A DNA stretch of 36,520 bases from an uncultured Collinsella sp. (GTDB lineage Bacteria; Actinomycetota; Coriobacteriia; Coriobacteriales; Coriobacteriaceae): the NCBI GenBank assembly GCA_900546105.1, contig URBP01000008.1, positions 1 to 36,520 on the forward strand. The letters run 5' to 3'. A program made the translations under genes and the position numbers. Positions 30,118-36,520 of this stretch are shown piece after piece; positions within the stretch are counted from its first letter, which is position 1; each line of letters begins with the position of its first letter. The notes under the pieces were generated by a model, which had not been told where the DNA came from, searched no databases, and saw nothing but the letters and a program-made list of their open reading frames with translations.

Positions 30118-31016
30118 GGGGCTTGGCAGGGCTTTCTGTCGCGACGGCGTGCGGAGTGGAACCTCGTGTGCCGCAGGTACCGCCGGCGGAGCTGGCACGT
30201 CAGGCGCTCGAGACGGTGGCAGAGAAGCTGCCGCGTGAGCTGGTGGAAAACGATCTGCTGAAAAAGATCGCCCGTTCGTGGGCATCGCTGGCTCCGGCGC
30301 ATCGCCTTGGCCTCGTGATCGAAGATGCTTCGGGACGTTTGGCGTTTCTGCTGCTATCGAGCGGTGTCTGCTGCGTTTTACTAACGATGGTGTCGTTATC
30401 GCCCCTCGGATTTGCCTTGGGACTTGTTGCTCCGTTTGCCGTTGGTGCCGCTTGGGATGGCTTTGAGAGCCGGCGCGAGCAACACGATGCAGAAGAGGCA
30501 ATGCCCGAGGCGTTTACCGCACTTTCCATGTCGCTTGCCTCGGGACATTCGCTGGCCCAGGGCATGCGCTTTGTGGGCGCTCATGCGCAAGAGCCAGTGC
30601 ATACCGAGTTTTTGCGGGTGGCGGCGGCGATCGATTGCGGCATCTCGGCGACCGACGCGCTCGATGACTTGCTCGTGCGTATCGACGCCCCCGGTCTTTC
30701 GCTTGTGACCTTGGCGCTTAAGGTGTCTCAGCGCACCGGCGCTCCGCTTGCCGACTTACTGTCCGAGGCGTCGAGCATGGTGGGGGAGCGCATTGAGCTC
30801 AAGCGCCGCCTGGATGTTAAGACGTCGCAGGCTCGCATGTCTGCGCATATGGTCGCGGCGATGCCGGCGGGCATGTGCGCGGTGTTGGCGCTGCTTTCGG
30901 CAGATTTTCGTCGCGGTCTTGCGACGCCCGCCGGCGCGGGCGCTGTGGTGCTTGGTCTTGCCCTCAACGCCGTTGCCCTGGTGGTTATCCGGCGCATTAT
31001 GCGGGTGGAGCTATGA
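30090..31016 (+). CDS. tadB: Tad pilus inner-membrane platform protein TadB
   Basis: A 308-residue type II secretion F (GspF)-domain protein. Membrane helices at about 3-20, 85-105, 108-125 and two at the C-terminus (about 250-270 and 280-300). The cytoplasmic F domain between them contains MPEAFTALSMSLASGHSLAQG (near 149), the conserved SGxSLxxG turn, and SQRTGAPLADLLSEAS (near 213). With TadC it forms the platform on which CpaF acts. AGAGGAGG lies about 7 nt before ATG 30090, inside the end of cpaF. Its stop overlaps the tadC start by 4 nt. Confidence 0.88.
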   Translation: MEITVPLVVGGLAGLSVATACGVEPRVPQVPPAELARQALETVAEKLPRELVENDLLKKIARSWASLAPAHRLGLVIEDASGRLAFLLLSSGVCCVLLTMVSLSPLGFALGLVAPFAVGAAWDGFESRREQHDAEEAMPEAFTALSMSLASGHSLAQGMRFVGAHAQEPVHTEFLRVAAAIDCGISATDALDDLLVRIDAPGLSLVTLALKVSQRTGAPLADLLSEASSMVGERIELKRRLDVKTSQARMSAHMVAAMPAGMCAVLALLSADFRRGLATPAGAGAVVLGLALNAVALVVIRRIMRVEL

Positions 31017-31654
31017 GCGCCCCGGTTGCAGTTGCGGCTTGCCTGTGCGCCCTGAGTGTATTTGTCGCGACGGGTTTGGATCGGGCGGATGCACGCAAGA
31101 TCGCAGGGGCCTGCAAGCGCGAGGCGGTGCTGGTCGCTGCCGCTGGTCGCTCGGTGGTCGATGCTCTGACCGCGCGAGTGAAGGGCGCGGTTGGAGCGGG
31201 CGGCCCGGCGCGAGTGTCGCTCGGCGAAGTTTCCGAGATGATCGATGTTGTGCGCTTGGGTCTTTCGGCCGGTCTTTCGTTTGATGCGGCGCTTGAGATT
31301 TTCTGCGCCAACCGCCGGTCAGTGCTGGCTCTTCGCCTTGAGCGCGCCTGCATGGCGTGGCAGGTGGGCGTGGGCACGCGTGAGGACGAGTTGTTGGCCG
31401 CCGCGCGCGACCTGGACGTGCGAGCGCTCGAGACCTTTGCCATCACGGTGGGGCAGGCGCTCGCCCTGGGTGCCCTACTTGCCGAGACGCTGGCCGCTCA
31501 AAGTCGCGAGATCCGTGCGGCTCATCGCGCCGCGGTCGAGCGCGAGATCGAGCGTGCGCCCGTCAAGCTGCTGATTCCCACCGGCACGCTCATCTTGCCG
31601 GCGTTGCTTCTGTCCATATTGGGCCCGCTGCTGGGAGCAGGCGGGATGATGTAG
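31013..31654 (+). CDS. tadC: Tad pilus inner-membrane platform protein TadC
   Basis: A 213-residue GspF-domain protein, the partner of TadB. It has an N-terminal helix (residues 3-22), a cytoplasmic F domain with EMIDVVRLGLSAGLSFDAAL near 75 (the GLSAGLSF turn matches the SGxSL element) and ITVGQALALGALLAETLAAQ near 143, and a C-terminal helix at about 190-212 (LIPTGTLILPALLLSILGPLL). It is shorter than most TadC proteins (about 290), lacking part of the N-terminal membrane region. ATG 31013 overlaps the tadB stop (ATGA); longer frames upstream lie inside tadB and lack a ribosome site. Confidence 0.82.
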   Translation: MSAPVAVAACLCALSVFVATGLDRADARKIAGACKREAVLVAAAGRSVVDALTARVKGAVGAGGPARVSLGEVSEMIDVVRLGLSAGLSFDAALEIFCANRRSVLALRLERACMAWQVGVGTREDELLAAARDLDVRALETFAITVGQALALGALLAETLAAQSREIRAAHRAAVEREIERAPVKLLIPTGTLILPALLLSILGPLLGAGGMM

Positions 31655-31664
31655 GGAGGAATAC

Positions 31665-31898
31665 ATGAACACGATGACTGACACTGCTGGCAAGGTGCAG
31701 GGCTGGGCGTTTTGCCGGGCGGCACATGTTCGTCAGCGCGCCAAGGAACTATTGCAGGAGGAGAGTGCGCAGGGTACCACCGAGTATGCCATCTTGGTCG
31801 GCGTGCTCGTGGTGATCGCGATTATCGCCATCGTCGCATTTAAGGGCAAGGTCCAAGATCTATGGAACGCTATCAGCGAGGGCATCAACAGCCTGTAG
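31665..31898 (+). CDS. flp: Flp-family major pilin precursor
   Basis: A 77-residue prepilin. A 35-residue charged leader ends EESA; the predicted mature protein starts QGTTEYAILVGVLVVIAIIA, with the conserved Glu5-Tyr6 pair of Flp pilins and a hydrophobic helix that packs the fibre core. Residue -1 is Ala35, not the usual Gly. The mature pilin of about 42 residues fits Flp. A strong AGGGAGG lies about 7 nt before ATG 31665, suited to high expression in the middle of an operon. The leader is longer than the 10-25 residues common in Flp. The last 37 nt overlap the next frame. Confidence 0.9.
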   Translation: MNTMTDTAGKVQGWAFCRAAHVRQRAKELLQEESAQGTTEYAILVGVLVVIAIIAIVAFKGKVQDLWNAISEGINSL

Positions 31899-32425
31899 AG
31901 GGCGAGCGCCCCGTCGGGGTGCTGCTGGTGTTTGCTTGCCTGACCGTGGCGATAGCGGCGGTGCTTTGGGGGCTTAACGCCGCGCGGCAGCAGCGTCCTG
32001 GGACCGCCTCCGATTTGGGCTCAGATTCGGCGGTGGCGTCTCAAAAAGATGAGATGCGAGATGCGGACGATTCGGATGTCGCTGTCACGGCGCAAACCTT
32101 TCTGCGGACGCTCGACAAGCGGTCTGGCACTGCGACGGATTCGCCTGGGGGCAACGCGATTGCGGTCCGGCTTGCATGGTCCGAGGACCGACCGATGACC
32201 GAAGCGGCGGCGGATATGCTGCGTTCCTATCGCGAGGTACCCACGGCGCAACTTGCTCTGAGCGGCTATCTCGACATCAAGGGAAACGTGTGGGGCGCCA
32301 TCGTGCGTGACGGACGCGGCTGGGTCGATATGGTGACGGTTGCCGCGGATACTGGCGATGCTTCGTGTCGTCTGCGCGCCGTGCGCCTGGTCCCGCAAAC
32401 AATAAGCTCAAAGGAGGGGTCGTGA
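31862..32425 (+). CDS. Unrecognised single-pass membrane protein of the Tad operon
   Basis: A 187-residue protein I do not recognise. It has a short basic/polar N-terminus, one membrane helix at about residues 18-38 (VGVLLVFACLTVAIAAVLWGL), a Ser/Asp-rich spacer (residues 45-75), and a C-terminal folded part of about 100 residues (VAVTAQTFLRTLDKRSG ... LALSGYLDIKGNVWGAIVRD). The topology would place that part outside. The start ATG lies 37 nt inside flp and has no clear ribosome site, so translation may depend on coupling; the hydrophobic stretch after the flp stop argues that the frame is real. Position between two pilin genes suggests an assembly or anchoring role; that is inference. Confidence 0.6.
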   Translation: MERYQRGHQQPVEGERPVGVLLVFACLTVAIAAVLWGLNAARQQRPGTASDLGSDSAVASQKDEMRDADDSDVAVTAQTFLRTLDKRSGTATDSPGGNAIAVRLAWSEDRPMTEAAADMLRSYREVPTAQLALSGYLDIKGNVWGAIVRDGRGWVDMVTVAADTGDASCRLRAVRLVPQTISSKEGS

Positions 32426-32426
32426 A

Positions 32427-32645
32427 ATGCATGGCGTTCTGCGTGAGGAGGTTGCCCAAGCGACTGTGGAATACGCCATCGTCACGGTGGCGCTGTTATC
32501 GATCGTGCTGGCGATTGCGGGACTTTGGCGTGCTGGCACCGATGGGCGCTTGGCGGCGCTGGTTGAGCGGGCGGCATCCCATGGCGTTGCCTCGATGTCG
32601 GTTATCGACGCCGCTGCGGGCGCTAAGGACATCGCGTTGTATTGA
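32427..32645 (+). CDS. Second Flp/TadE-like small pilin precursor
   Basis: A 72-residue prepilin-like protein. The nine-residue leader MHGVLREEV plus Ala10 precedes QATVEYAIVTVALLSIVLAI, with Glu5-Tyr6 after the predicted cleavage and a hydrophobic helix. The C-terminal 35 residues are polar (DGRLAALVERAASHGV...). It is Flp-like in size but has a short leader and a longer tail than the first pilin, so it may be a minor or tip pilin. AAAGGAGG lies about 9 nt before ATG 32427, among the best ribosome sites in the operon. Its 3' end overlaps the start region of the next gene in another frame. Confidence 0.78.
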   Translation: MHGVLREEVAQATVEYAIVTVALLSIVLAIAGLWRAGTDGRLAALVERAASHGVASMSVIDAAAGAKDIALY

Positions 32646-33117
32646 TATCGCGTGCGAGGACCGGGCGCAGTCTACGGTCGAGGCCGCTTTTTTGCTGCCG
32701 ACGTTTCTGACGCTCATCCTTCTCGCACTGCAACCGGTGTGCCTGCTCTATACGCGCGCGGTCATGGAGTCTGCCGCCGCCGAGATCGCGCGGCTCATGA
32801 CCACGACGACGGCGAAGGACGACGATCTTAAGGAGTTCACCCGCCGCCGGCTTGCCGCAGTGCCCAACGTTTCGATCTTTCATGCCGGCGGGCCGCTGTC
32901 GTGGGATATCGAGCTTGGCCGGGCCGGTGCGGGTGGCGTCTCGTCCGTGTCCGTTTCCGGCGAGGTCAAGCCGTTGCCCGTGATCGGTGCGTTTGCGCAG
33001 GCTATGGGTGGTGCCGCCGAGGGCGGCTACGTTGAGCTCAAGGTCGATGTCTCGTATCAATCGCGTCCCGAATGGCTGGAGGGAGATTATGATTCGTGGA
33101 TTGCTACATGGGATTAA
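32581..33117 (+). CDS. TadE-like pseudopilin (start uncertain)
   Basis: The recognisable TadE part begins at CEDRAQSTVEAAFLLPTFLTL: charged leader, predicted cleavage A|QSTVE, and one hydrophobic helix (FLLPTFLTLILLALQPVCLL) leading to an extracytoplasmic domain of about 125 residues ending in an acidic tail. TadE pseudopilins are processed by the Tad peptidase and needed for fibre assembly. The start is unclear. ATG 32581 gives 178 residues but lies 65 nt inside the preceding pilin gene without a good ribosome site. A rare ATT at 32641, preceded by AAGGA, would give a short leader of typical length. Its end overlaps the next gene by 29 nt. Confidence 0.72.
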   Translation: MALPRCRLSTPLRALRTSRCIDIACEDRAQSTVEAAFLLPTFLTLILLALQPVCLLYTRAVMESAAAEIARLMTTTTAKDDDLKEFTRRRLAAVPNVSIFHAGGPLSWDIELGRAGAGGVSSVSVSGEVKPLPVIGAFAQAMGGAAEGGYVELKVDVSYQSRPEWLEGDYDSWIATWD

Positions 33118-35242
33118 GCGTTTCTGGTCTAGACGCGTTTTGACGCGCCGTCCGAGCTGCCATTGCAAGCGAGGCGGCTTTATGGGTCGAGCCGGTGTCG
33201 ATCTGTTTATCGAAGACGGCGCCTATACCACGCTTTCTTCTGCCGTGGTCATCCTAGTGGTGCTCACATTGTTGTTTTCGTCGACCGCGGCGATATGGAG
33301 CATGTCGCGTGCCGGGGACACCCAGGTGGCGGCCGATAGCGGCGCGCTGGCGGGTGCCAACGTAGTGTCGTCCTATCACACGGCTGCCACGGTGGTTGAT
33401 GCGAGTATCTTGAGTCTGGGGCTGGCGGGGTTTGCCACGATCGGGACGGGCCTGGTCGCCATCCTCATCCCGGGTGCCGAGCCGGTTGCCGGCAATATGG
33501 TCGACACCGGGATCGAGATCATTAAAACGCGCAACAAGTTTGCCAAAAGCGCATCGGAAGGCTTACAGAAAATCGAGACGGCTCTGCCGTATCTGATCGC
33601 CGCGCGTGCCACGCAGGCGGTGTCGGCGCAGGATACCGATAGTGTGACCTATACCGGTACGGCGCTTGCCGTGCCCAGGACATCCGAGTCGGACTTTGCT
33701 GCGCTCAAAGGGTCAGAGATCTCGACCGATACCATTAAAGACACATCAGATGATTTAGAGCGTGCGGCCGAGGAGCTGCGGAAGGCCTCGGAGGAGACGG
33801 CGAAGGCAAAGGAGCGCGCTTGGCTGGCGGATTGTGGTGGGTCTGACAAGGGCTCGGTCGGCAGCTGTTCTTGTATGTGGGAGCGCGCAAAAAGCCTAAC
33901 GGATCTTTCCGGTGTTCAAAATCCGCATTACTCATCGAGCGTTACGTGGGAGCCTCAAGTTGCCCTTGATCGCGCGAAGGACTACTACCATTGGCGTCTG
34001 ACAAATGAGAAGCCCCAGGGCTCGAGTGTCGAGATGAAGGCAGAGTCTGCGGCGCGTAAGGCGTTTTATACCTATGCGAACGCGGAGGTCGATCGGGCAT
34101 ATATAACCGAGAACGGAGACAGGGTTTCCTCCTATATTCCGCTGCTGCCGCGCAACTCTGATGAGGTTCGGGCGACGGAACTCTATACCGATGCGGTGTG
34201 GCCGACGAGCGTGAACGATGACAAGGCGTATCTGCATTACGGGACGACCTGCCCTAACTATAAGAAAGGGACGCCGAGCGGATTTGCCTCGGTTGCCGAT
34301 TACGATGGACAGGATAAATGCAGCAAATGCCATTTTGGCGTTTTGTCGCTTGGTGCTGTTGCGGCGCCTTCAACCTCTATCGAAAACGGCTTCGAGTATC
34401 ACTTTGACAAGTTTAAAGACGCCCTGGAGGACTACGTCGACTGTCGCAACAAGGAGCTCGAGCTCGAGCGTCAGACCGAGGACGAAGCCGACCGTGCGGG
34501 CAATGCGTTCGATACCGCCATCAAAGAACTTTCCGGTGAGCGCCCGCGTATCGCTCCGCCCGGTCGCAACGGCGTGGTTGCCTTTGCGGTTTCGGGTGCC
34601 ATCTCGAGCCCCGATGAGCTCAACTCTTCGTTTAACACGGCAGTCAGGCTTGGCGATCGCGGTGCCATCTCTGCCGCGGTGCTGGCGCCCGATGAGGCGA
34701 CGGCGCAAAACAACGTGCTTTCGCGATTTTTCTCGACATTGAAGGAACGCTCGGGTGGCGTTGCCGGCGTACTCGACGGCGTCATGGATGTTTGGGGACG
34801 GCTGCTCGTAGGATACGGTGATATCCAAGGTTCGGCCGACGAACTTATGGACGAGATGATTAAAGGCCTAGGAGGGGGCGGCGGCGCGTTGGGCTCCATC
34901 GCATCGTGGCTCGGCGATACCGTTTCGGCGTCCGTGGCGGCGTTGGGTCTGGAACCGTGCGACTTGCGCCTGCGAAAGCCAGTGCTGACCGATTCCGCCA
35001 ACGTCATTAAGAGTCCGGGGTCTGACATTGCTGGTCTCTCTCAAGCGCAAGACAAGCTGCGAAGTATTCCGTTGGGCGTGATCGATCCCAAGGCGCTTTG
35101 CGAGGCGTTGGAATATCAAGTCGAACGCACCATTAGCGGTACGGTGTTCACGCTTGCGGAGATTCCTCTGCCCGGCGGTGGCTCCATCCCACTCACCGTC
35201 GATGTCGCCACGCTGGTTGGCGTTCTGGGCGGTGGGTCGTAA
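33089..35242 (+). CDS. Large TadG-like surface protein of the Tad operon, Cys-containing
   Basis: A 717-residue protein. After a basic N-terminus comes EDGAYTTLSSAVVILVVLTLLFSS (residues 42-65), a pilin-like helix with the A-x-T spacing of its neighbours but Ser instead of Glu5. Next is TadG-like sequence (SRAGDTQVAADSGALAGAN, residues 72-90), which matches the DxxALAGA element of TadG/Tad-domain proteins. The remainder is large and extracellular: a coiled coil (LERAAEELRKASEETAKAKERAW, about 221-243), clustered cysteines (CGG...CSCMW near 247-262; CPNY near 387; CSKC near 411), a second acidic coiled coil near 450-470, and a Gly-rich segment (GLGGGGGALG). Start ATG 33089 after GGAGGGAG. TadG proteins are usually shorter; adhesion or tip function is inference. 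Confidence 0.72.
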   Translation: MIRGLLHGIKRFWSRRVLTRRPSCHCKRGGFMGRAGVDLFIEDGAYTTLSSAVVILVVLTLLFSSTAAIWSMSRAGDTQVAADSGALAGANVVSSYHTAATVVDASILSLGLAGFATIGTGLVAILIPGAEPVAGNMVDTGIEIIKTRNKFAKSASEGLQKIETALPYLIAARATQAVSAQDTDSVTYTGTALAVPRTSESDFAALKGSEISTDTIKDTSDDLERAAEELRKASEETAKAKERAWLADCGGSDKGSVGSCSCMWERAKSLTDLSGVQNPHYSSSVTWEPQVALDRAKDYYHWRLTNEKPQGSSVEMKAESAARKAFYTYANAEVDRAYITENGDRVSSYIPLLPRNSDEVRATELYTDAVWPTSVNDDKAYLHYGTTCPNYKKGTPSGFASVADYDGQDKCSKCHFGVLSLGAVAAPSTSIENGFEYHFDKFKDALEDYVDCRNKELELERQTEDEADRAGNAFDTAIKELSGERPRIAPPGRNGVVAFAVSGAISSPDELNSSFNTAVRLGDRGAISAAVLAPDEATAQNNVLSRFFSTLKERSGGVAGVLDGVMDVWGRLLVGYGDIQGSADELMDEMIKGLGGGGGALGSIASWLGDTVSASVAALGLEPCDLRLRKPVLTDSANVIKSPGSDIAGLSQAQDKLRSIPLGVIDPKALCEALEYQVERTISGTVFTLAEIPLPGGGSIPLTVDVATLVGVLGGGS

Positions 35243-35718
35243 TGAGTATCCGCATGCGTCTGCGCGAGGAGCGCGCTCAAGCGACGGTGGAGATGGCAGT
35301 GGTTACGCCCGTTTTGCTGGTGCTGGCACTCATCGTGTACAACGTCATGATCTTTGCCAGCGCTGTCGCGCGCTTCGACCGCGTGGTGCCCGACATCGTG
35401 TTGGCGCACGCCGTGGCGTCGGAGGGGGAGGGCGACGAAAGCTCTGCCGATGCCTCGGCGACGGTTCAGACTCAAATTCTGAATGCCATGGAAGGCTATG
35501 ACTTGCAGATCGAAGTGTCGAGCGAGCAAGGCGCGGAGGCATCGGATGGTGGCCTGCTCTCCCTATCCGGTACGTTTAGGACCTACACCTGCACCATGCA
35601 CTATGAGCCGTGGCCGACTTCTCTCAGCATCGCTGGCGTTCCGCTGGGGGCGCCGACAACGTTGTCGCACGAGCGCGCGGTGACGGTCGATCCATGGCGT
35701 CCGGGGGTGGTCATGTGA
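35242..35718 (+). CDS. TadE/TadF-like pseudopilin
   Basis: A 158-residue pseudopilin. Leader MSIRMRLREERA, predicted cleavage A12|QATVEMAVVTPVLLVLALIV, with Glu5 and a hydrophobic helix to about residue 42, then an extracytoplasmic domain of about 115 residues with an acidic Ser-rich patch (EGEGDESSADAS). It has one cysteine (TYTCTMHYE). This is the short-leader TadE/TadF type. ATG 35242 shares its first base with the TAA stop of the TadG-like gene (TAATG), so translation is probably coupled. Its stop in turn overlaps the DUF192 start. Confidence 0.82.
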   Translation: MSIRMRLREERAQATVEMAVVTPVLLVLALIVYNVMIFASAVARFDRVVPDIVLAHAVASEGEGDESSADASATVQTQILNAMEGYDLQIEVSSEQGAEASDGGLLSLSGTFRTYTCTMHYEPWPTSLSIAGVPLGAPTTLSHERAVTVDPWRPGVVM

Positions 35719-36074
35719 CCGCGGTCTCGTCCTACATCGCCTACGCGCGGGCACTCAATAGGCTGGGTTGGACGCCGGCCGAGTTTGCGGTGGCGGAGTC
35801 GTTTGCCGTGCGCCTGCGCGGCATGCTGGGACGGCGTCCGGTTGCCGCCAACGGCCTGCCGCTCGTCATGGCGTTTCCACGCTGCTCTTCGGTCCACACG
35901 TGTTTTATGGCCTATCCCATCGACATCGCCTTTATCGATGCACGTGGCTATGTCCTCGTATGCTACGAAAACGTATGTCCCTGGCGTATGTGCTCCTGCC
36001 CCGGCGCCTGGGCCGCACTAGAGCGCTCTTCAATCATTGTTTCGACCCCTGCTCTCCAACGCGTGCCGGCTTAA
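35715..36074 (+). CDS. DUF192 family protein at the end of the Tad operon
   Basis: A 119-residue protein with the DUF192 core: FAVRLRGMLGR (residues 27-37), LPLVMAFPRCSSVHTCFMAYPIDIAFIDARG (48-78), and a C-terminal CxC region (CPWRMCSCPGAW, about 87-98). DUF192 proteins are small beta-rich domains of unknown function that recur at the ends of actinobacterial Tad loci. Most have a signal peptide; this one has none visible, so it is probably cytoplasmic. The extra cysteines are noteworthy. The GTG start at 35715 overlaps the preceding stop (ATGTGA) with GGGGGTGG a few nt upstream. No clear terminator follows. Confidence 0.78.
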   Translation: MTAVSSYIAYARALNRLGWTPAEFAVAESFAVRLRGMLGRRPVAANGLPLVMAFPRCSSVHTCFMAYPIDIAFIDARGYVLVCYENVCPWRMCSCPGAWAALERSSIIVSTPALQRVPA

Positions 36075-36156
36075 GAATTGGCGACAGCGGACTTTCGTCA
36101 TACGAAATTGGGTAAGTTTGGCAGGAGATTGAACAGGCTCGGCAAAGGGGTCGATG

Positions 36157-36441
36157 ATGGGCAAGACGTATACGGCCGCTAATGGTCAGGTTGTAACGGA
36201 TGAAATGATTGACGCGTGGTGCGAGTCGTACGAGCGCGGAGAGTTTCCGGATGGCGAACACACCGTTGGTGGGATCGTGCATGGACGGCCCCCACTCTCA
36301 GGTGAGGGGACGGCAACGCTGTCGGTCAAGATTCCTCTGGGAATGAAGGAGGCCATTCGTCGACGGGCGGCTGCCGAGGGGATGACGCCAAGTGAGTTTG
36401 CCCGTGCGGCTCTGAGCGAAAAACTTCTTGCTGCCGGCTGA
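36157..36441 (+). CDS. Small ribbon-helix-helix (CopG-like) protein
   Basis: A 94-residue protein. The C-terminal 42 residues form a ribbon-helix-helix: strand TATLSVKIPLGMKEAIRRRA, then AAEGMTPSEFARAALSEKLL, the shape of CopG/MetJ/Arc-type DNA-binding antitoxins and repressors. The N-terminal half (YTAANGQVVTDEMIDAWCES) resembles the N-terminal extension found in some antitoxin-like RHH proteins. No toxin gene follows within the window (79 nt remain). Two adjacent ATGs occur (36154 and 36157); AGGGG ends 6 nt before the second, which I prefer. It could be an orphan regulator; its target is unknown. Confidence 0.72.
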   Translation: MGKTYTAANGQVVTDEMIDAWCESYERGEFPDGEHTVGGIVHGRPPLSGEGTATLSVKIPLGMKEAIRRRAAAEGMTPSEFARAALSEKLLAAG

Positions 36442-36465
36442 TGCCTCTGACGTGCCGATTTAAAG

Positions 36466-36506
36466 AACCGAGGCTGTGCTCAAAAACTTTTTTGAAATTC
36501 TCGGTT
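36466..36506. repeat. Nested palindrome carrying the AGGCTGTG end motif
   Basis: AACCGAG (36466-36472) pairs with CTCGGTT (36500-36506), enclosing TCAAAAACTTTTTTGA (36480-36495). AGGCTGTGCTCAAAAA (36471-36486) matches the end of the element at 8686 at 15 of 16 positions. The T-run could also terminate the RHH gene transcript. Confidence 0.5.
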
Positions 36507-36520
36507 GACCGGAACGCGTC

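Noticed and set aside
36157..36520. Toxin-antitoxin pair with the RHH protein as antitoxin
   Set aside because: No toxin frame lies upstream or in the 79 nt after the gene; the window ends too soon to decide, so I report only the RHH protein.

Overview
The window looks like a chromosome segment of a high-GC Coriobacteriia gut bacterium, most probably Collinsella or a close relative. This is inferred from the GC-rich coding sequence, a phenylalanine T-box leader before pheS, an EcfT/EcfA-type cobalt uptake operon, a Gram-positive type Tad pilus locus, and the recognisable (here broken) coriobacterial family of MDLTL-start nuclease-like proteins. No database search was possible.

Layout. Positions 1-3240, minus strand: a Zn-ribbon/OB-fold (DUF35) protein, partial at the window edge, with its thiolase partner; a TetR-type regulator; and an Sfp-type phosphopantetheinyl transferase. 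A tRNA-Val(GAC) with its own promoter and terminator follows at 3385-3459. Positions 3749-8648, plus strand: an EamA-type exporter, a large DUF4012 surface protein and phosphoglucosamine mutase glmM. Positions 8649-9095 are a gene-free patch packed with palindromic and mobile-looking repeats. Positions 9121-10662, minus strand: an M32 carboxypeptidase. Positions 10785-14860: promoter, T-box leader, pheS, a long intergenic hairpin and pheT. Positions 14970-17819: overlapping terminator and promoter, then cbiM-cbiQ-cbiO. Positions 17898-19994: a zinc-dependent phospholipase C-like gene, a frameshifted nuclease-like gene and a 128-bp inverted-repeat element. Positions 20171-21767, minus strand: pyruvate kinase. 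Positions 22017-24822: a P-type cation ATPase behind a structured leader that can hide its ribosome-binding site. Positions 25047-26231: rsgA. Positions 26314-36074: a compact Tad (Flp) pilus operon (cpaB, cpaE/tadZ, cpaF/tadA, tadB, tadC, flp, an unrecognised membrane protein, a second Flp-like pilin, two TadE-like pseudopilins around a large TadG-like protein, and a DUF192 protein). A small ribbon-helix-helix protein and another repeat close the window.

How the genes work together. pheS/pheT encode the two subunits of one synthetase, and the T-box couples their expression to uncharged tRNA-Phe. CbiM, CbiQ and CbiO form one energy-coupling-factor importer for cobalt or nickel. In the Tad locus, CpaF powers assembly, TadB/TadC form the inner platform, CpaE probably positions the machine, and Flp plus the TadE-like proteins are the substrates. 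No prepilin peptidase is present in the window, so it must lie elsewhere.

The most unusual material is (i) the ATPase leader with two crossing pairings, one covering the Shine-Dalgarno sequence; (ii) several families of intergenic palindromes, including two with a conserved core and co-varying flanks, and a boundary motif seen three times; and (iii) the Tad pilins, all four of which carry Ala rather than Gly before the predicted cleavage site.
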